Source of the DNA: Alteromonas sp. V450
GTDB taxonomy: Bacteria > Pseudomonadota > Gammaproteobacteria > Enterobacterales > Alteromonadaceae
Reading direction: 5' to 3'
Assembly: GCF_001885075.1 (NCBI RefSeq)
Contig: NZ_MODU01000004.1
Coordinates: forward strand, 2,418,001 to 2,482,000
Length of the DNA stretch: 64,000 nt
Shown one piece after another: positions 10,083 through 17,581 of this stretch. Position 1 is the first letter of the stretch. Each line of letters opens with the position of its first letter. Made by a program: the position numbers and the translations under genes. The notes under the pieces were generated by a model, which did not search any database, had not been told where the DNA came from, and was given only the letters and a program-made list of their open reading frames with translations.

Positions 10083-10865
10083 TTAAGCCAACGGCTCTAT
10101 ACGTAATGTTTCTTCTTCTAAATATACTTGTGCAGGTTTTTTCCAGCATTCACCTTTCACGGTTTCGTGCATAATGAATTGCCCTGCAATTGAAATAAGT
10201 TCCGCGTCTAGAGACTGGCAAAATACACGGGCTCCCGTATTGCCTTTTACGCCTGCCAACGCGCGGCCGCGCAATGTGCCGTAAACATGAATATTACCAT
10301 CGGCAAGCAGCTCAGCGCCTTCACTTACAGAAGCCGTTACCACCAAGTCTCCGCCTTCGGCATAGACTTGCTGACCAGAACGTACCGGACGGTTAATTAC
10401 TTTGGCAGGTTTGAGCGTGGTTGCGGCTGCAGGAGCCGGTTCACTTTTTGGCGGCGCAGAAACGGTTTGATCTTGTTGTGCGGTTTGAGAAGGGTTTTCG
10501 CCGCTTCCGTTATTGTTTTCACTACCATTCGCTTTGTGCGAACGAAGGGCGCTGTCTGTAAATTTGCTTTGGCTTACATCGGCTAACCCCAAATCATTGA
10601 TGGTAGGCTTCAGCTCTGCCACCTCACCTTTCACGGCCATGGGCTGCAATTGCAGTCGACGACATAGCGCCACCAGCAGCTCGAACTCTGTAGCAGATAA
10701 AGGCTTTATTAAATGTAAAATCAGTGAGGAACGGGTAAAGAACTGTGGCGCGCTCGCGACCTTCTGAGATAACTGAGCTTCAAAATTATCTGGCTCAAAA
10801 TCTATTACTTCTAACACAATACTGGTGAGCGTAGTGCCCTTCATGCGAAAGCAAGTTTCTGTCAT
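10083..10865 (-). CDS. minC: Septum site-determining protein MinC
   Basis: The 260-residue FtsZ polymerisation inhibitor has an N-terminal FtsZ-antagonist domain (about 1-110), a low-complexity linker of about 60 residues rich in Gln, Ser, Pro and Ala, and a C-terminal beta-helix dimerisation/MinD-binding domain (VNRP-like start, [36 protein letters not shown]). The start at ATG 10865 is chosen because GGGAAG lies 6-11 bases upstream; in-frame starts at 10898 and 10916 lack one. It is the first gene of the min operon. Confidence 0.96.
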   Translation of the reverse strand: MTETCFRMKGTTLTSIVLEVIDFEPDNFEAQLSQKVASAPQFFTRSSLILHLIKPLSATEFELLVALCRRLQLQPMAVKGEVAELKPTINDLGLADVSQSKFTDSALRSHKANGSENNNGSGENPSQTAQQDQTVSAPPKSEPAPAAATTLKPAKVINRPVRSGQQVYAEGGDLVVTASVSEGAELLADGNIHVYGTLRGRALAGVKGNTGARVFCQSLDAELISIAGQFIMHETVKGECWKKPAQVYLEEETLRIEPLA

Positions 10866-11172
10866 TTTTTCTTCCCGAAAAGGCGTCACTTTCCTCATAG
10901 CAATTAGCCATGACAATAAGCAAAACCTATTAGCGCTAGTGTCTGTTGCTGTCTTACGCAGCTATACAATTTAATTATTGTGTCACTGTATCAAAAATCC
11001 CGTTCGCGTACAGCAACTGTATACCGGTTAAAACACGTTTTAGCCTGATAATGACCCTGGAATAAGCCAAGAGCGTGCCAATCGTTGAGCAGTTTTTGAT
11101 CAAGGGTAAATTATGCGAGTTTTTAGTGCGTCCCGTTTGTATACAAACGCCTCTTTCACTACAAAAAAGTGC
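10866..11172. other. Intergenic region upstream of minC
   Basis: About 300 bases hold the minC promoter region, AT-rich near 10960-10990. The far end is the left flank of the inserted mobile element. No convincing gene is seen: the longest frame here (11075-11278) crosses the element boundary and has no ribosome binding site. Confidence 0.5.
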
Positions 11173-11183
11173 GATCGTAGATC
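11173..11183. repeat. Left target-site duplication of the mobile element
   Basis: GATCGTAGATC at 11173-11183 is repeated exactly at 14980-14990, directly outside both terminal repeats. Because this sequence is itself nearly palindromic, the true duplication could be shorter (down to GTA), with the terminal repeats correspondingly longer (up to 27 bp). Confidence 0.7.
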
Positions 11184-11206
11184 GGGCTATTGAGTCAACT
11201 TGGAGC
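11184..11206. repeat. Left terminal inverted repeat
   Basis: The 23 bp begin GGGCTATTGAGTCAACTTGG and are the exact reverse complement of 14957-14979. Confidence 0.9.
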
Positions 11207-11240
11207 CGTTTTGTTAAAATAACAAAGCGGCCTTTTACTT
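11205..11240 (+). terminator. Inward-reading terminator at the left end of the element
   Basis: A 12-bp stem (arms 11205-11216 and 11220-11231, one G-U wobble) is followed by TTTTACTTTT on the plus strand. It overlaps the inner edge of the terminal repeat, and would stop transcripts entering the element from the left. Confidence 0.7.
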
Positions 11241-11306
11241 TTAGAAAACTTTTTCTTTATTTTTCAATGCAAGCTTAGTTTAAGAAACGCAATTAAAAAG
11301 CTTAAA

Positions 11307-11320
11307 AATGTACGATTAGT
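11307..11320. repeat. Left subterminal inverted repeat
   Basis: AATGTACGATTAGT is the exact reverse complement of 14843-14856. It starts 123 bp from the left tip, the same distance as its partner from the right tip, which suggests a transposase binding site (inference). Confidence 0.75.
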
Positions 11321-11408
11321 TAAATATTTCAGTTAGTTACTGAGTGACTTGGAATTATAAAGGTGGGATTTACTATGATTTTCTTGTTTTAAATATCCAA
11401 AAAAGAAA

Positions 11409-11437
11409 AAAACACTGACCATTATGATCAGTGTTTT
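11409..11437 (-). terminator. Terminator of the PEP-CTERM gene
   Basis: A perfect 10-bp stem, AAAACACTGA with TCAGTGTTTT (11409-11418 and 11428-11437), carries T-rich sequence on the minus-strand side (TTTTTTTCTTTT). It lies 20 bases after the stop codon. Confidence 0.8.
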
Positions 11438-11456
11438 AAATATTCAGCGATGTTTA

Positions 11457-12068
11457 TTAAGCTTGTTTCTTAAATTTACGTGAAGCTAGTCCCATTAAAC
11501 CCAAAGCGAAAACTGCCAAGGTAGAAGGTTCAGGGACTTCATTCACTCTACTAACTCTAACAGCCAAAGTCTCATTACAAGAATTAGGGCAAGATAAAGG
11601 CGATTCCCAATCAGCTAAACTCCAAGCGCCTATAGCTCCTTGAGACCAATCAACCCAATAAGCCTCTTTACTAAACCAAGGTGTTGCTACAGCAACGTCA
11701 TTAGTAGGAAGAATTCCCGAAAGAGCAGCAACTGTTGCGCCTGTAGCTTCATCTAGGTTATTACCAGTAAAATAGTCAACATTAGCACCAGAAAAAGCAA
11801 AATCGGCTGCTGTTAAACCTCCAATTTCATCGTATATTGCTTTAGTCATTATCATCCACCCGAACTGGCTTTGATACGATAAATCTATCTGATAATCACC
11901 AATGTTAGTATTGTTAGCACTCCAAGGTGAGATCCATGCAATGTCATATCCAGCTCTTTGAATATAAGCATTCTCATCTACTTCAGATAAAATTAATCCC
12001 GCATTAGCAAACCCACTGACAACCAATGCAAAGCTAGCCACTAAACCTTTTAAAAATTTATTTTTCAT
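11457..12068 (-). CDS. PEP-CTERM sorting domain protein (passenger of the mobile element)
   Basis: The product is 203 residues from ATG 12068 (AAGGA 9 bases upstream; an in-frame ATG at 12107 lacks a good site). A signal peptide is seen at 1-23 (ending SGFANA), and the C-terminus has the complete exosortase tripartite signal: VPEPS, a hydrophobic stretch FALGLMGLA and a basic tail RKFKK. Such proteins are exported and processed by exosortase EpsH/XrtA at the cell surface. The middle (about 24-175) matches nothing I recognise; it has four cysteines close together (CPNSC and nearby). It lies inside the element, 174 bases downstream of the transposase, with its own terminator. No exosortase gene is in the window. 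Confidence 0.85.
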   Translation of the reverse strand: MKNKFLKGLVASFALVVSGFANAGLILSEVDENAYIQRAGYDIAWISPWSANNTNIGDYQIDLSYQSQFGWMIMTKAIYDEIGGLTAADFAFSGANVDYFTGNNLDEATGATVAALSGILPTNDVAVATPWFSKEAYWVDWSQGAIGAWSLADWESPLSCPNSCNETLAVRVSRVNEVPEPSTLAVFALGLMGLASRKFKKQA

Positions 12069-12242
12069 TTGATTTTTCCTTTTAATCCCTTTCCATTGAG
12101 GTTGCAAGGTATTTAATAAAGCTAAAAATAAATACTTTGAGAGTACTAAGCAGGCACTATGCCAGTTAGGTAACTTACAAAAAACAATAGGTTAGTGATT
12201 TTGTATGATTAAATAGATGTGCATTTGTAAAATAACCTGACA

Positions 12243-14773
12243 CTAAAATCGGTTACTCACAAAGCTAGGTAGGTGTTCAGTTTTGTTGCGATACACCTCA
12301 TCGATGCGTACTTTATCGAGACTAAATGACAGTAAATCTTCTGCCGTGTAACGCTTTCTGGTTAACCCAAGTCGCATAGCAGGTGTAGAGGGGTTAGGTT
12401 TGTTATTACCTGAAAAGTTTCGGCTAATGGTGCGCTCATTGGTCATGCAATAATTGAAATATACTCGCTTAATTTCAATTAGCTTAACCATCCATTCAGG
12501 GTTGTAACCAGCGTATGCATTCCAGCGTTTTGCATTGGTGGCACTGGTAACGGGACGCTCTAAAAGATTAATATGTCTGCGTAAGATTTGAAACCAATTA
12601 TCGACACCATGCAGTGATGCATTGGCTAATAAACTTGCCACCAGTTTTGGGGTCATGCTCTTTACATCACCTAGTGGCAGCATCATTGCTAAACGCGATT
12701 TGCTATTAGGGTTGATTATCCATTCTGATTTAGCATTACCGACACGAACTCGGTTTGATAATTGCGCTTCCCAAAGGGCTTTTTTGATGCCTTCATTGGT
12801 GATTTCTGGGTTTTCTTTTTTAGCATCCGCTCGAACTTGTCTGAATCGTTTTGATGCGTCTTCATCTAGATACTGACCGCTGCCTGTTTTCTCTGCTGAT
12901 ATTTGAAAGGCATAAAGCTTATTGCGTGCTATCCAATCGTCAAAAACGGCTCTTAGGGCTAATTTGATACCCGAATCATTATCTGCGTATAAGTTAATTT
13001 GGTTGGCATATTTGAGTTTTTGTTTAAGTAAAGCAAAGTGCGCTAACACGCTATACGTTTGCTGTACCAGCAATCCTTTGGGTGGTAGTTGGAGTTCAAC
13101 AGTGCGTTCATGCTCAGGTGCCTGAACATGAACATCATCATTGCTTAATACGTATTGCGCGTAGCGTCTGTAATAAGGGAACTTTTCCTGCTCTTTTTTT
13201 CTCGATGCTCTTTGTTTATTTCTTGATAATCACTGGTGAAGTCAAAATTCACATCAGAAACGAATACAAAACCTGAATGATTATCAACGGTTGAAGTGTT
13301 CACAATAGGCGTAGGTTTTGGCATGTTATGGTCGCCCCAGTTACTTAAATAGAACTGTCTATCTGAACTGAGACTAAGTGTTCTAGTCGCTACAGCATGG
13401 TCAATCATCTGTGAATGATAATGGTCAAAGGCTAACGCTTGCTCGTAGAAAAAGTTGATTTTGTCGTAGATAACCTTGGCACCGAGTTCATGCTTTTCCA
13501 TCATGCGATTGAGGATGTCTTTATTCATTAATTCTTTAAAGATTTTAACGTTATCTGCATCTCTGTAATGACGGTTTGCTGGGTTTAACTTAACAGTTAA
13601 CTTACTATTACATGCATGACAGGTAAGAAGTTGTGAACCTAGCTTTTCTTCCTTGATTATTTGAGTAACAGGCTTGCCGCCTTTTCTGGTTGGCTTTTTA
13701 ACAACACGCTCAATAATGCGGTCAGGCTGCGCTTTTCCATCTAACTTGTAGAGTTCCGGGTGGGTGTAAATCCCCTTATCTCTATTTTTACACCGAGGCT
13801 TGAACTTTTTAATGCCTCGCCTATTCTCAGGGGATGTTGGAATATAGTAGGGCCGAAACGTCTTAGGTTGACCGGGTATAGCCTTATTCTGACACGTTGG
13901 CTCGACTGGCTCGTATATGGTTGAAAGGCGTTTTACTTCTAATTCAAAACAACGATTGTGAATCATGGTGGTACTATGACCACATAATTTGCAGGTGAGC
14001 AGGTGCTCGGATTTATCGTCACTCCATGTAAGCTTGTATTCGTTGCCTAAACCTCGCTTAAGCTCACCATTGGCTTTGTAAGTCGGGTTTTTAGCTACGA
14101 CACCAAAATTCTTACATTCTGGATTTTTACAAAAGTTAAGTTGGGTATATAAACCCGTTTCTTTGTTTTTGAAAGCTCTTGGAATGGATATGGCTTTGGT
14201 TGGCGTATGTTTATTTTGTTGTGGTGTTGATTCTAGTGGTTCAACCGAATCATCAAGTAATTTGAAAAACAGCTCTGCACACAGTGAAGCATCAAGTAAC
14301 GCACTGTGTTTGGTTCGACTAGAAATATCAATATTGTATCGTAAGCAAGCTGCATCTTGACTGATTTTTCTAACACCGAATTTGCTCTTGGCAAGCTCCA
14401 TTGCGCAAGTCACTTCAGCACAAATATCAGAAACCGTTGAAGGGTAATTAACGCGGTTTAACTCAGCATTTAAAAAACGTAAGTCAAAAGCCGCATTGAA
14501 GATAACGAGATGCCTGTCTTTGATGAATTCAATGAATTGCTGGTGGATATCACTAAAGGTCGGTTTTCCCTCTAATTCTTCATCTAGGATTCCGTGAACT
14601 CGAAAAGCGCTCTTTACAGACTTTTTGCCTTCAGGATTAATTTTGAGGTTGAATACATGTCCTGTTGGAGTGGAATCTTCATATTCTACGCAGGCTAGGT
14701 CGATGATCCGATGGTTGCCCTTATGGGGATCTAAACCTGTCGTTTCCGTATCTAAAAAGACATATTTCGCCAT
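12243..14773 (-). CDS. DEDDh exonuclease / zinc-ribbon / DDE-transposase-like fusion made by -1 frameshift
   Basis: Two overlapping frames join at an A AAA AAG heptamer (13199-13193) to give about 843 residues. Without slippage, translation stops at 13145 (542 residues). N-terminal domain (about 1-180) is a DnaQ-like 3'-5' exonuclease: FLDTETTGLD (Exo I), FNAAFDLRFL (Exo II) and HSALLDASL (Exo III, DEDDh). Two cysteine-rich segments follow (CKNPECKN with CKLCGH; a CKN and CHAC pair), like zinc ribbons that bind transposon ends. The C-terminal part has spaced acidic motifs in LSSDRQFYLSNW, VSDVNFDF and LYADNDSGI, compatible with a DDE transposase. The start at 14773 is set by TAGGAG 8 bases upstream and by the exonuclease fold starting at MAKYVFLDTE. 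Family assignment of the transposase half is inference; the exonuclease assignment is firm. Confidence 0.8.
13193..13199 (-). promoter_or_regulatory. Programmed -1 ribosomal frameshift site A AAA AAG
   Basis: On the minus strand the zero-frame codons GAA AAA AAG contain the heptamer A AAA AAG, the slippery sequence of E. coli dnaX and of many insertion sequences. A one-base backward slip makes the next codon GAG and opens a frame of 316 codons that continues without interruption to 12243. AAAGAG, a weak Shine-Dalgarno-like stretch, lies just upstream. The zero frame stops 15 codons after the AAG codon. Confidence 0.8.
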
Positions 14774-14781
14774 ACTTACCA

Positions 14782-14805
14782 CTCCTATAGCCAATATTAT
14801 AGGAG
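14782..14805 (-). promoter_or_regulatory. Hairpin able to sequester the transposase Shine-Dalgarno
   Basis: A perfect 8-bp inverted repeat (14782-14789 and 14798-14805, loop 8) pairs CUCCUAUA with UAUAGGAG in a minus-strand transcript, burying the UAGGAG that precedes the start codon. The 5' arm overlaps the candidate -10 box, so only read-through RNA would contain both arms. Confidence 0.65.
14796..14801 (-). promoter_or_regulatory. Candidate -10 box of the transposase promoter
   Basis: A consensus TATAAT lies on the minus strand, placing transcription start near 14789, about 16 bases before the ATG. The -35 region is poor (TTTAAA-like at about 17 bp), so the promoter is probably weak. Confidence 0.5.
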
Positions 14806-14842
14806 GTTTTGACGAATTTTAAATAACTCATTGAAAAAACTG

Positions 14843-14856
14843 ACTAATCGTACATT
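14843..14856. repeat. Right subterminal inverted repeat
   Basis: ACTAATCGTACATT is the exact reverse complement of 11307-11320 and ends 123 bp from the right tip. Confidence 0.75.
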
Positions 14857-14927
14857 ATTTCAGTTCTTTGAACTGTAAAACCCAGCTTTCACTAGAAATT
14901 TATTCGTTATTTTTCAGTTCTATATAA

Positions 14928-14960
14928 CGAAAAAGAGCTACTATTAAAAAATAGTAGCTC
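14928..14960 (-). terminator. Inward-reading terminator at the right end of the element
   Basis: A perfect 11-bp stem (14935-14945 with 14950-14960), read on the minus strand, is followed by TTTTTC. Its outer arm overlaps the inner 4 bases of the terminal repeat. It would stop fumC read-through from entering the element. Confidence 0.75.
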
Positions 14961-14979
14961 CAAGTTGACTCAATAGCCC
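14957..14979. repeat. Right terminal inverted repeat
   Basis: This is the exact 23-bp reverse complement of the left repeat; it ends CTCAATAGCCC at the tip. Confidence 0.9.
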
Positions 14980-14990
14980 GATCGTAGATC
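14980..14990. repeat. Right target-site duplication
   Basis: GATCGTAGATC is identical to 11173-11183. With the left flank it reconstructs a pre-insertion palindrome GCGATC-GTA-GATCGC flanked by A-rich and T-rich sequence. Confidence 0.7.
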
Positions 14991-15023
14991 GCTCTTTTTA
15001 TCATCTTCGTTTCACTACAGCGC

Positions 15024-16397
15024 TTAAGGTGTAGTAAGTTTTTTCGGGTCTAGCAGTGATTCTAGTTCGCCTCTTGGGATATCTGTCATCGCTTCAGCCA
15101 CATCAATAACAGGCTTGTTTTCTTTGTAGGCTGTTTTTGCTATTTCTGCGGCTTTAGCATAGCCAATAACAGGGTTGAGCGCGGTAACGAGCACAGGGTT
15201 TCTGTAAAGCGCAGGTTCAATATTATCTTGATTTACCGTAAAGCCCTCAATTGCCTGCTCGCCGATGAGCGTTGCACTGTTAGTCATTAGCGACAGACTT
15301 GAAAGCAAATTGCTGGCAATCATCGGTAGCATTACATTTAACTCAAAATTCCCAGACTGCCCACCTATAGTAATCGCCGTATCGTTACCTATTACCTGTG
15401 CTGAAGCCATCGCCACCGCTTCTGGAATAACCGGGTTTACCTTGCCGGGCATAATTGATGAACCTGGCTGCAGTGCAGGCAGCGCAATCTCACCCAAGCC
15501 CGCCAAAGGCCCAGAATTCATCCAGCGCAAGTCATTAGCAATTTTCATAAGGGTGACAGCCAGACTTTTTGTCGCACCGGAAAGCGTCACTGCTGTGTCT
15601 TGAGAGCCAATCAATGCAAAAAAATTGTCAGCGGGCTTAAACGCGATATCGGTCAGTTCAACGAGTGTATCTGAAAATGTCGTAGCAAAATCCGCATGGG
15701 CGTTTACACCTGTACCCACCGCAGTGCCTCCTTGGGCAAGGGTTTGAATAGCTGGCTGCACAGCGCGCAGGGTTTTAACCTGCTGCTTAAGCTGAGAAGC
15801 CCAAGCCAGTAAGCTTTGATCCATGCCCACAGGCATCGCATCCATGAGATGAGTGCGTCCGGTTTTACAGTATTGCGCTACCGACTTTGCTTTAACTTCA
15901 ATAGTACGAACTAAACGTTCAACGGCCGGTATAAGCTCGTTTGACAATGCAATAGCCGCGCTAACGTGAATGGTGGTAGGGATCACATCATTTGAACTTT
16001 GCCCGTAATTTACATGATCATTCGGATGAACCTCTTCGCTAGAATAACGAGAAGCTAAGCGAGCAATGACCTCGTTGGCATTCATGTTTGTGCTGGTACC
16101 TGAGCCAGTCTGGAATATATCAACGGGAAAATGCTGCATCACATCATCAAGTGCCAACAGGTCATCACAGGCTCGAACTATCCCTTGACCGCGATCGTTG
16201 TCCAGCACTTTGAGTTTCATGTTGGCTTGTGCCGCGGCTTTTTTTACAGTGATCAACGCGCGTATAAAGGCTTCGGGCATGCATTGCCCGCTAACAGGAA
16301 AGTTTTGAATGGCACGCTGAGTTTGCGCGCCGTAGAGTGCATTTTCGGGGACCTGAAGCTCGCCCATACTGTCGCGTTCTGTGCGTGTTGCTGTCAT
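15024..16397 (-). CDS. fumC: Class II (iron-independent) fumarate hydratase
   Basis: The 457-residue enzyme interconverts fumarate and L-malate in the TCA cycle without an iron-sulfur cluster. The family signature GSSIMPGKVNP lies at 312-322, and SSNDVIPTTIH and TGRTHLMDAMP are active-site segments. The start at ATG 16397 has AAGGA upstream; a Met at 16445 is in frame but unsupported. It lies downstream of a Fur-box-headed FagA-like gene on the same strand. That arrangement fits induction under iron limitation, when iron-dependent fumarase fails. Its terminator palindrome was split by the mobile element, but the element supplies a new terminator. Confidence 0.96.
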   Translation of the reverse strand: MTATRTERDSMGELQVPENALYGAQTQRAIQNFPVSGQCMPEAFIRALITVKKAAAQANMKLKVLDNDRGQGIVRACDDLLALDDVMQHFPVDIFQTGSGTSTNMNANEVIARLASRYSSEEVHPNDHVNYGQSSNDVIPTTIHVSAAIALSNELIPAVERLVRTIEVKAKSVAQYCKTGRTHLMDAMPVGMDQSLLAWASQLKQQVKTLRAVQPAIQTLAQGGTAVGTGVNAHADFATTFSDTLVELTDIAFKPADNFFALIGSQDTAVTLSGATKSLAVTLMKIANDLRWMNSGPLAGLGEIALPALQPGSSIMPGKVNPVIPEAVAMASAQVIGNDTAITIGGQSGNFELNVMLPMIASNLLSSLSLMTNSATLIGEQAIEGFTVNQDNIEPALYRNPVLVTALNPVIGYAKAAEIAKTAYKENKPVIDVAEAMTDIPRGELESLLDPKKLTTP

Positions 16398-16548
16398 GAC
16401 TCGTTTCCTTGTGTTGATATGACTAATTTTAAGCGTGGTTAACACGCTTAAATCGAAGCCCTATTAAGGCTGGTGGCATTAAAGCACTGCCCCTTAGACA
16501 GTGAATTATAAAAAATGGGTACTAGGGGCTGTTATTCTTTACTGAACA

Positions 16549-16887
16549 TCAAAGGTCAACAGGCCCTCTCGTGTTCATGTCTATTTTTATTCTCGCAAGC
16601 GCAATTCGATCACTCTCGTTATGCGCGTAGCGTTCGGCTTTAAGCAACGGCTTGTATAAGTTATCTAAACAGGCACGCCGCCATTGCCGACCAACTAGCG
16701 GATCGCACAGGGTTTCATAAAGCACCTCAACCGCATTTTTATAGACCGAAAACTTGTCTCTATCGCTTCGTAATAAGTTGGCAACACAAGTCACGCCATC
16801 TAGATAATTTTTTAAAAACGCCATGTTCAACACATCGTCGTTGTATCCAATTCGAACGCGTTGAGCCGTATGTCGTATCGAAGACAT
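16549..16887 (-). CDS. FagA-like small protein (Fur-associated)
   Basis: The product is 112 residues from ATG 16887; another Met codon two residues earlier is equally possible. It is helical and basic, with a C-terminal pattern (DPLVGRQWRRACLDNLYKP, LLKAERYA) resembling FagA, the small protein encoded before fumC in the Fur-regulated fagA-fumC-orfX-sodA operon of Pseudomonas aeruginosa. The same order, with a Fur box upstream and fumC 151 bases downstream, is seen here. Molecular function of FagA is not established. The similarity was judged by eye, so the name is provisional; that the ORF is real is well supported by context. Confidence 0.6.
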   Translation of the reverse strand: MSSIRHTAQRVRIGYNDDVLNMAFLKNYLDGVTCVANLLRSDRDKFSVYKNAVEVLYETLCDPLVGRQWRRACLDNLYKPLLKAERYAHNESDRIALARIKIDMNTRGPVDL

Positions 16888-16965
16888 GTGCATTCCTTAT
16901 ACATCTAAAAATAAAAAGCTCGATGAATACAGAAGAGCTCGTTCTACATAACAATCAAATATAAA

Positions 16966-16980
16966 TGATAATCGTTAGCA
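16966..16980. promoter_or_regulatory. Fur box between fagA-like gene and azurin
   Basis: TGATAATCGTTAGCA matches the 7-1-7 Fur consensus (TGATAAT-n-ATTATCA) at 12 of 14 positions, within a longer AT-rich repeat of similar half-sites. It lies in the shared upstream region of fagA-fumC (minus) and azurin (plus) and could control either or both. Confidence 0.7.
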
Positions 16981-17076
16981 TTTATAATGATCCAGTGCTA
17001 TTCTTTTTCGTAATCAAAATCGAGTCGTTTAATACCTCCCGTAGGTAAAGTTAATCAAAATTCAAAGGACATTTTT

Positions 17077-17526
17077 ATGATTAAGAAGTTACTTGGTGGC
17101 ACAGCCCTTTTCCTTTTGGCCTCTGGTGCATTTGCTAACGAATGCGAAGTGACTGTGGAATCAAACGATGCTATGCAGTTCAACACGTCGAATGTGGTTA
17201 TTCCTGCGAGTTGTAGTGAGTTTACCGTGACTTTGAAGCACACAGGTCAATTGCCTAAACAAGCTATGGGCCATAACTGGGTAATGACAACAAAAGCCAA
17301 CGGACAAGCAGTGGCAACAGATGGCATGAATGCGGGTTTAGACAATAATTACGTCAAGCCAGATGATGAGCGCGTAATTGGCGCAACTGACATTATTGGC
17401 GGCGGAGAACAAACCACTACGACTTTTTCTGTTGAGGGGTTGAGCAAAGACGAAGAATACATGTTCTTCTGCTCGTTCCCTGGTCACATCGGCATCATGA
17501 AAGGCACAGTTACGCTTTCGAGCTAA
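17077..17526 (+). CDS. azu: Azurin (periplasmic type 1 blue copper protein)
   Basis: This is a 149-residue precursor with a 20-residue signal peptide (ending SGAFA). Mature numbering coincides with Pseudomonas azurin: Gly45-His46 in MGHNW, Cys112, His117 and Met121 in FFCSFPGHIGIMKG, and the Cys3-Cys26 disulfide. It shuttles electrons in the periplasm, for example to cytochrome c peroxidase, nitrite reductase or oxidases; the partner is not in the window. AAAGGA precedes the start. The Fur box lies about 100 bases upstream. Confidence 0.96.
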   Translation: MIKKLLGGTALFLLASGAFANECEVTVESNDAMQFNTSNVVIPASCSEFTVTLKHTGQLPKQAMGHNWVMTTKANGQAVATDGMNAGLDNNYVKPDDERVIGATDIIGGGEQTTTTFSVEGLSKDEEYMFFCSFPGHIGIMKGTVTLSS

Positions 17527-17555
17527 GGCGTTGTGAAAACTAGGCGTGCAATAAC

Positions 17556-17581
17556 AAGGCGTGCGGATCTCGGCACGCCTT
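17556..17581 (+). terminator. Possible terminator after azurin
   Basis: A perfect 9-bp stem AAGGCGTGC/GCACGCCTT (17556-17564, 17573-17581) with an 8-nt loop lies 30 bases after azurin. There is no T-tract on the plus strand, so it is a hairpin of likely but unproven terminator function. Confidence 0.5.

Larger units (their letters stand above)
11184..14979. mobile_element. 3.8-kb insertion element with exonuclease-transposase fusion and PEP-CTERM passenger
   Basis: The 3796-bp element is bounded by 23-bp perfect terminal inverted repeats (11184-11206 and 14957-14979) and flanked by direct repeats. It contains two minus-strand coding units: a frameshifted exonuclease/transposase-like gene (12243-14773) and a PEP-CTERM protein gene (11457-12068). 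Near each end lie an inward-reading terminator hairpin and a 14-bp subterminal inverted repeat exactly 123 bp from the tip. It interrupts a palindrome that appears to have been the fumC terminator. I do not recognise the insertion sequence family. The intact frames, perfect repeats and direct duplication suggest a recent and possibly active insertion. Confidence 0.85.

Noticed and set aside
11075..11278. 67-residue ORF on the plus strand
   Set aside because: It spans the junction between chromosome and mobile element and has no ribosome binding site.
12243..13073. Stand-alone 276-residue gene starting at ATG 13073
   Set aside because: The frame stays open and coding-like upstream to the A AAA AAG heptamer, and no ribosome binding site precedes 13073; it is better read as the frameshifted C-terminus of the fusion.
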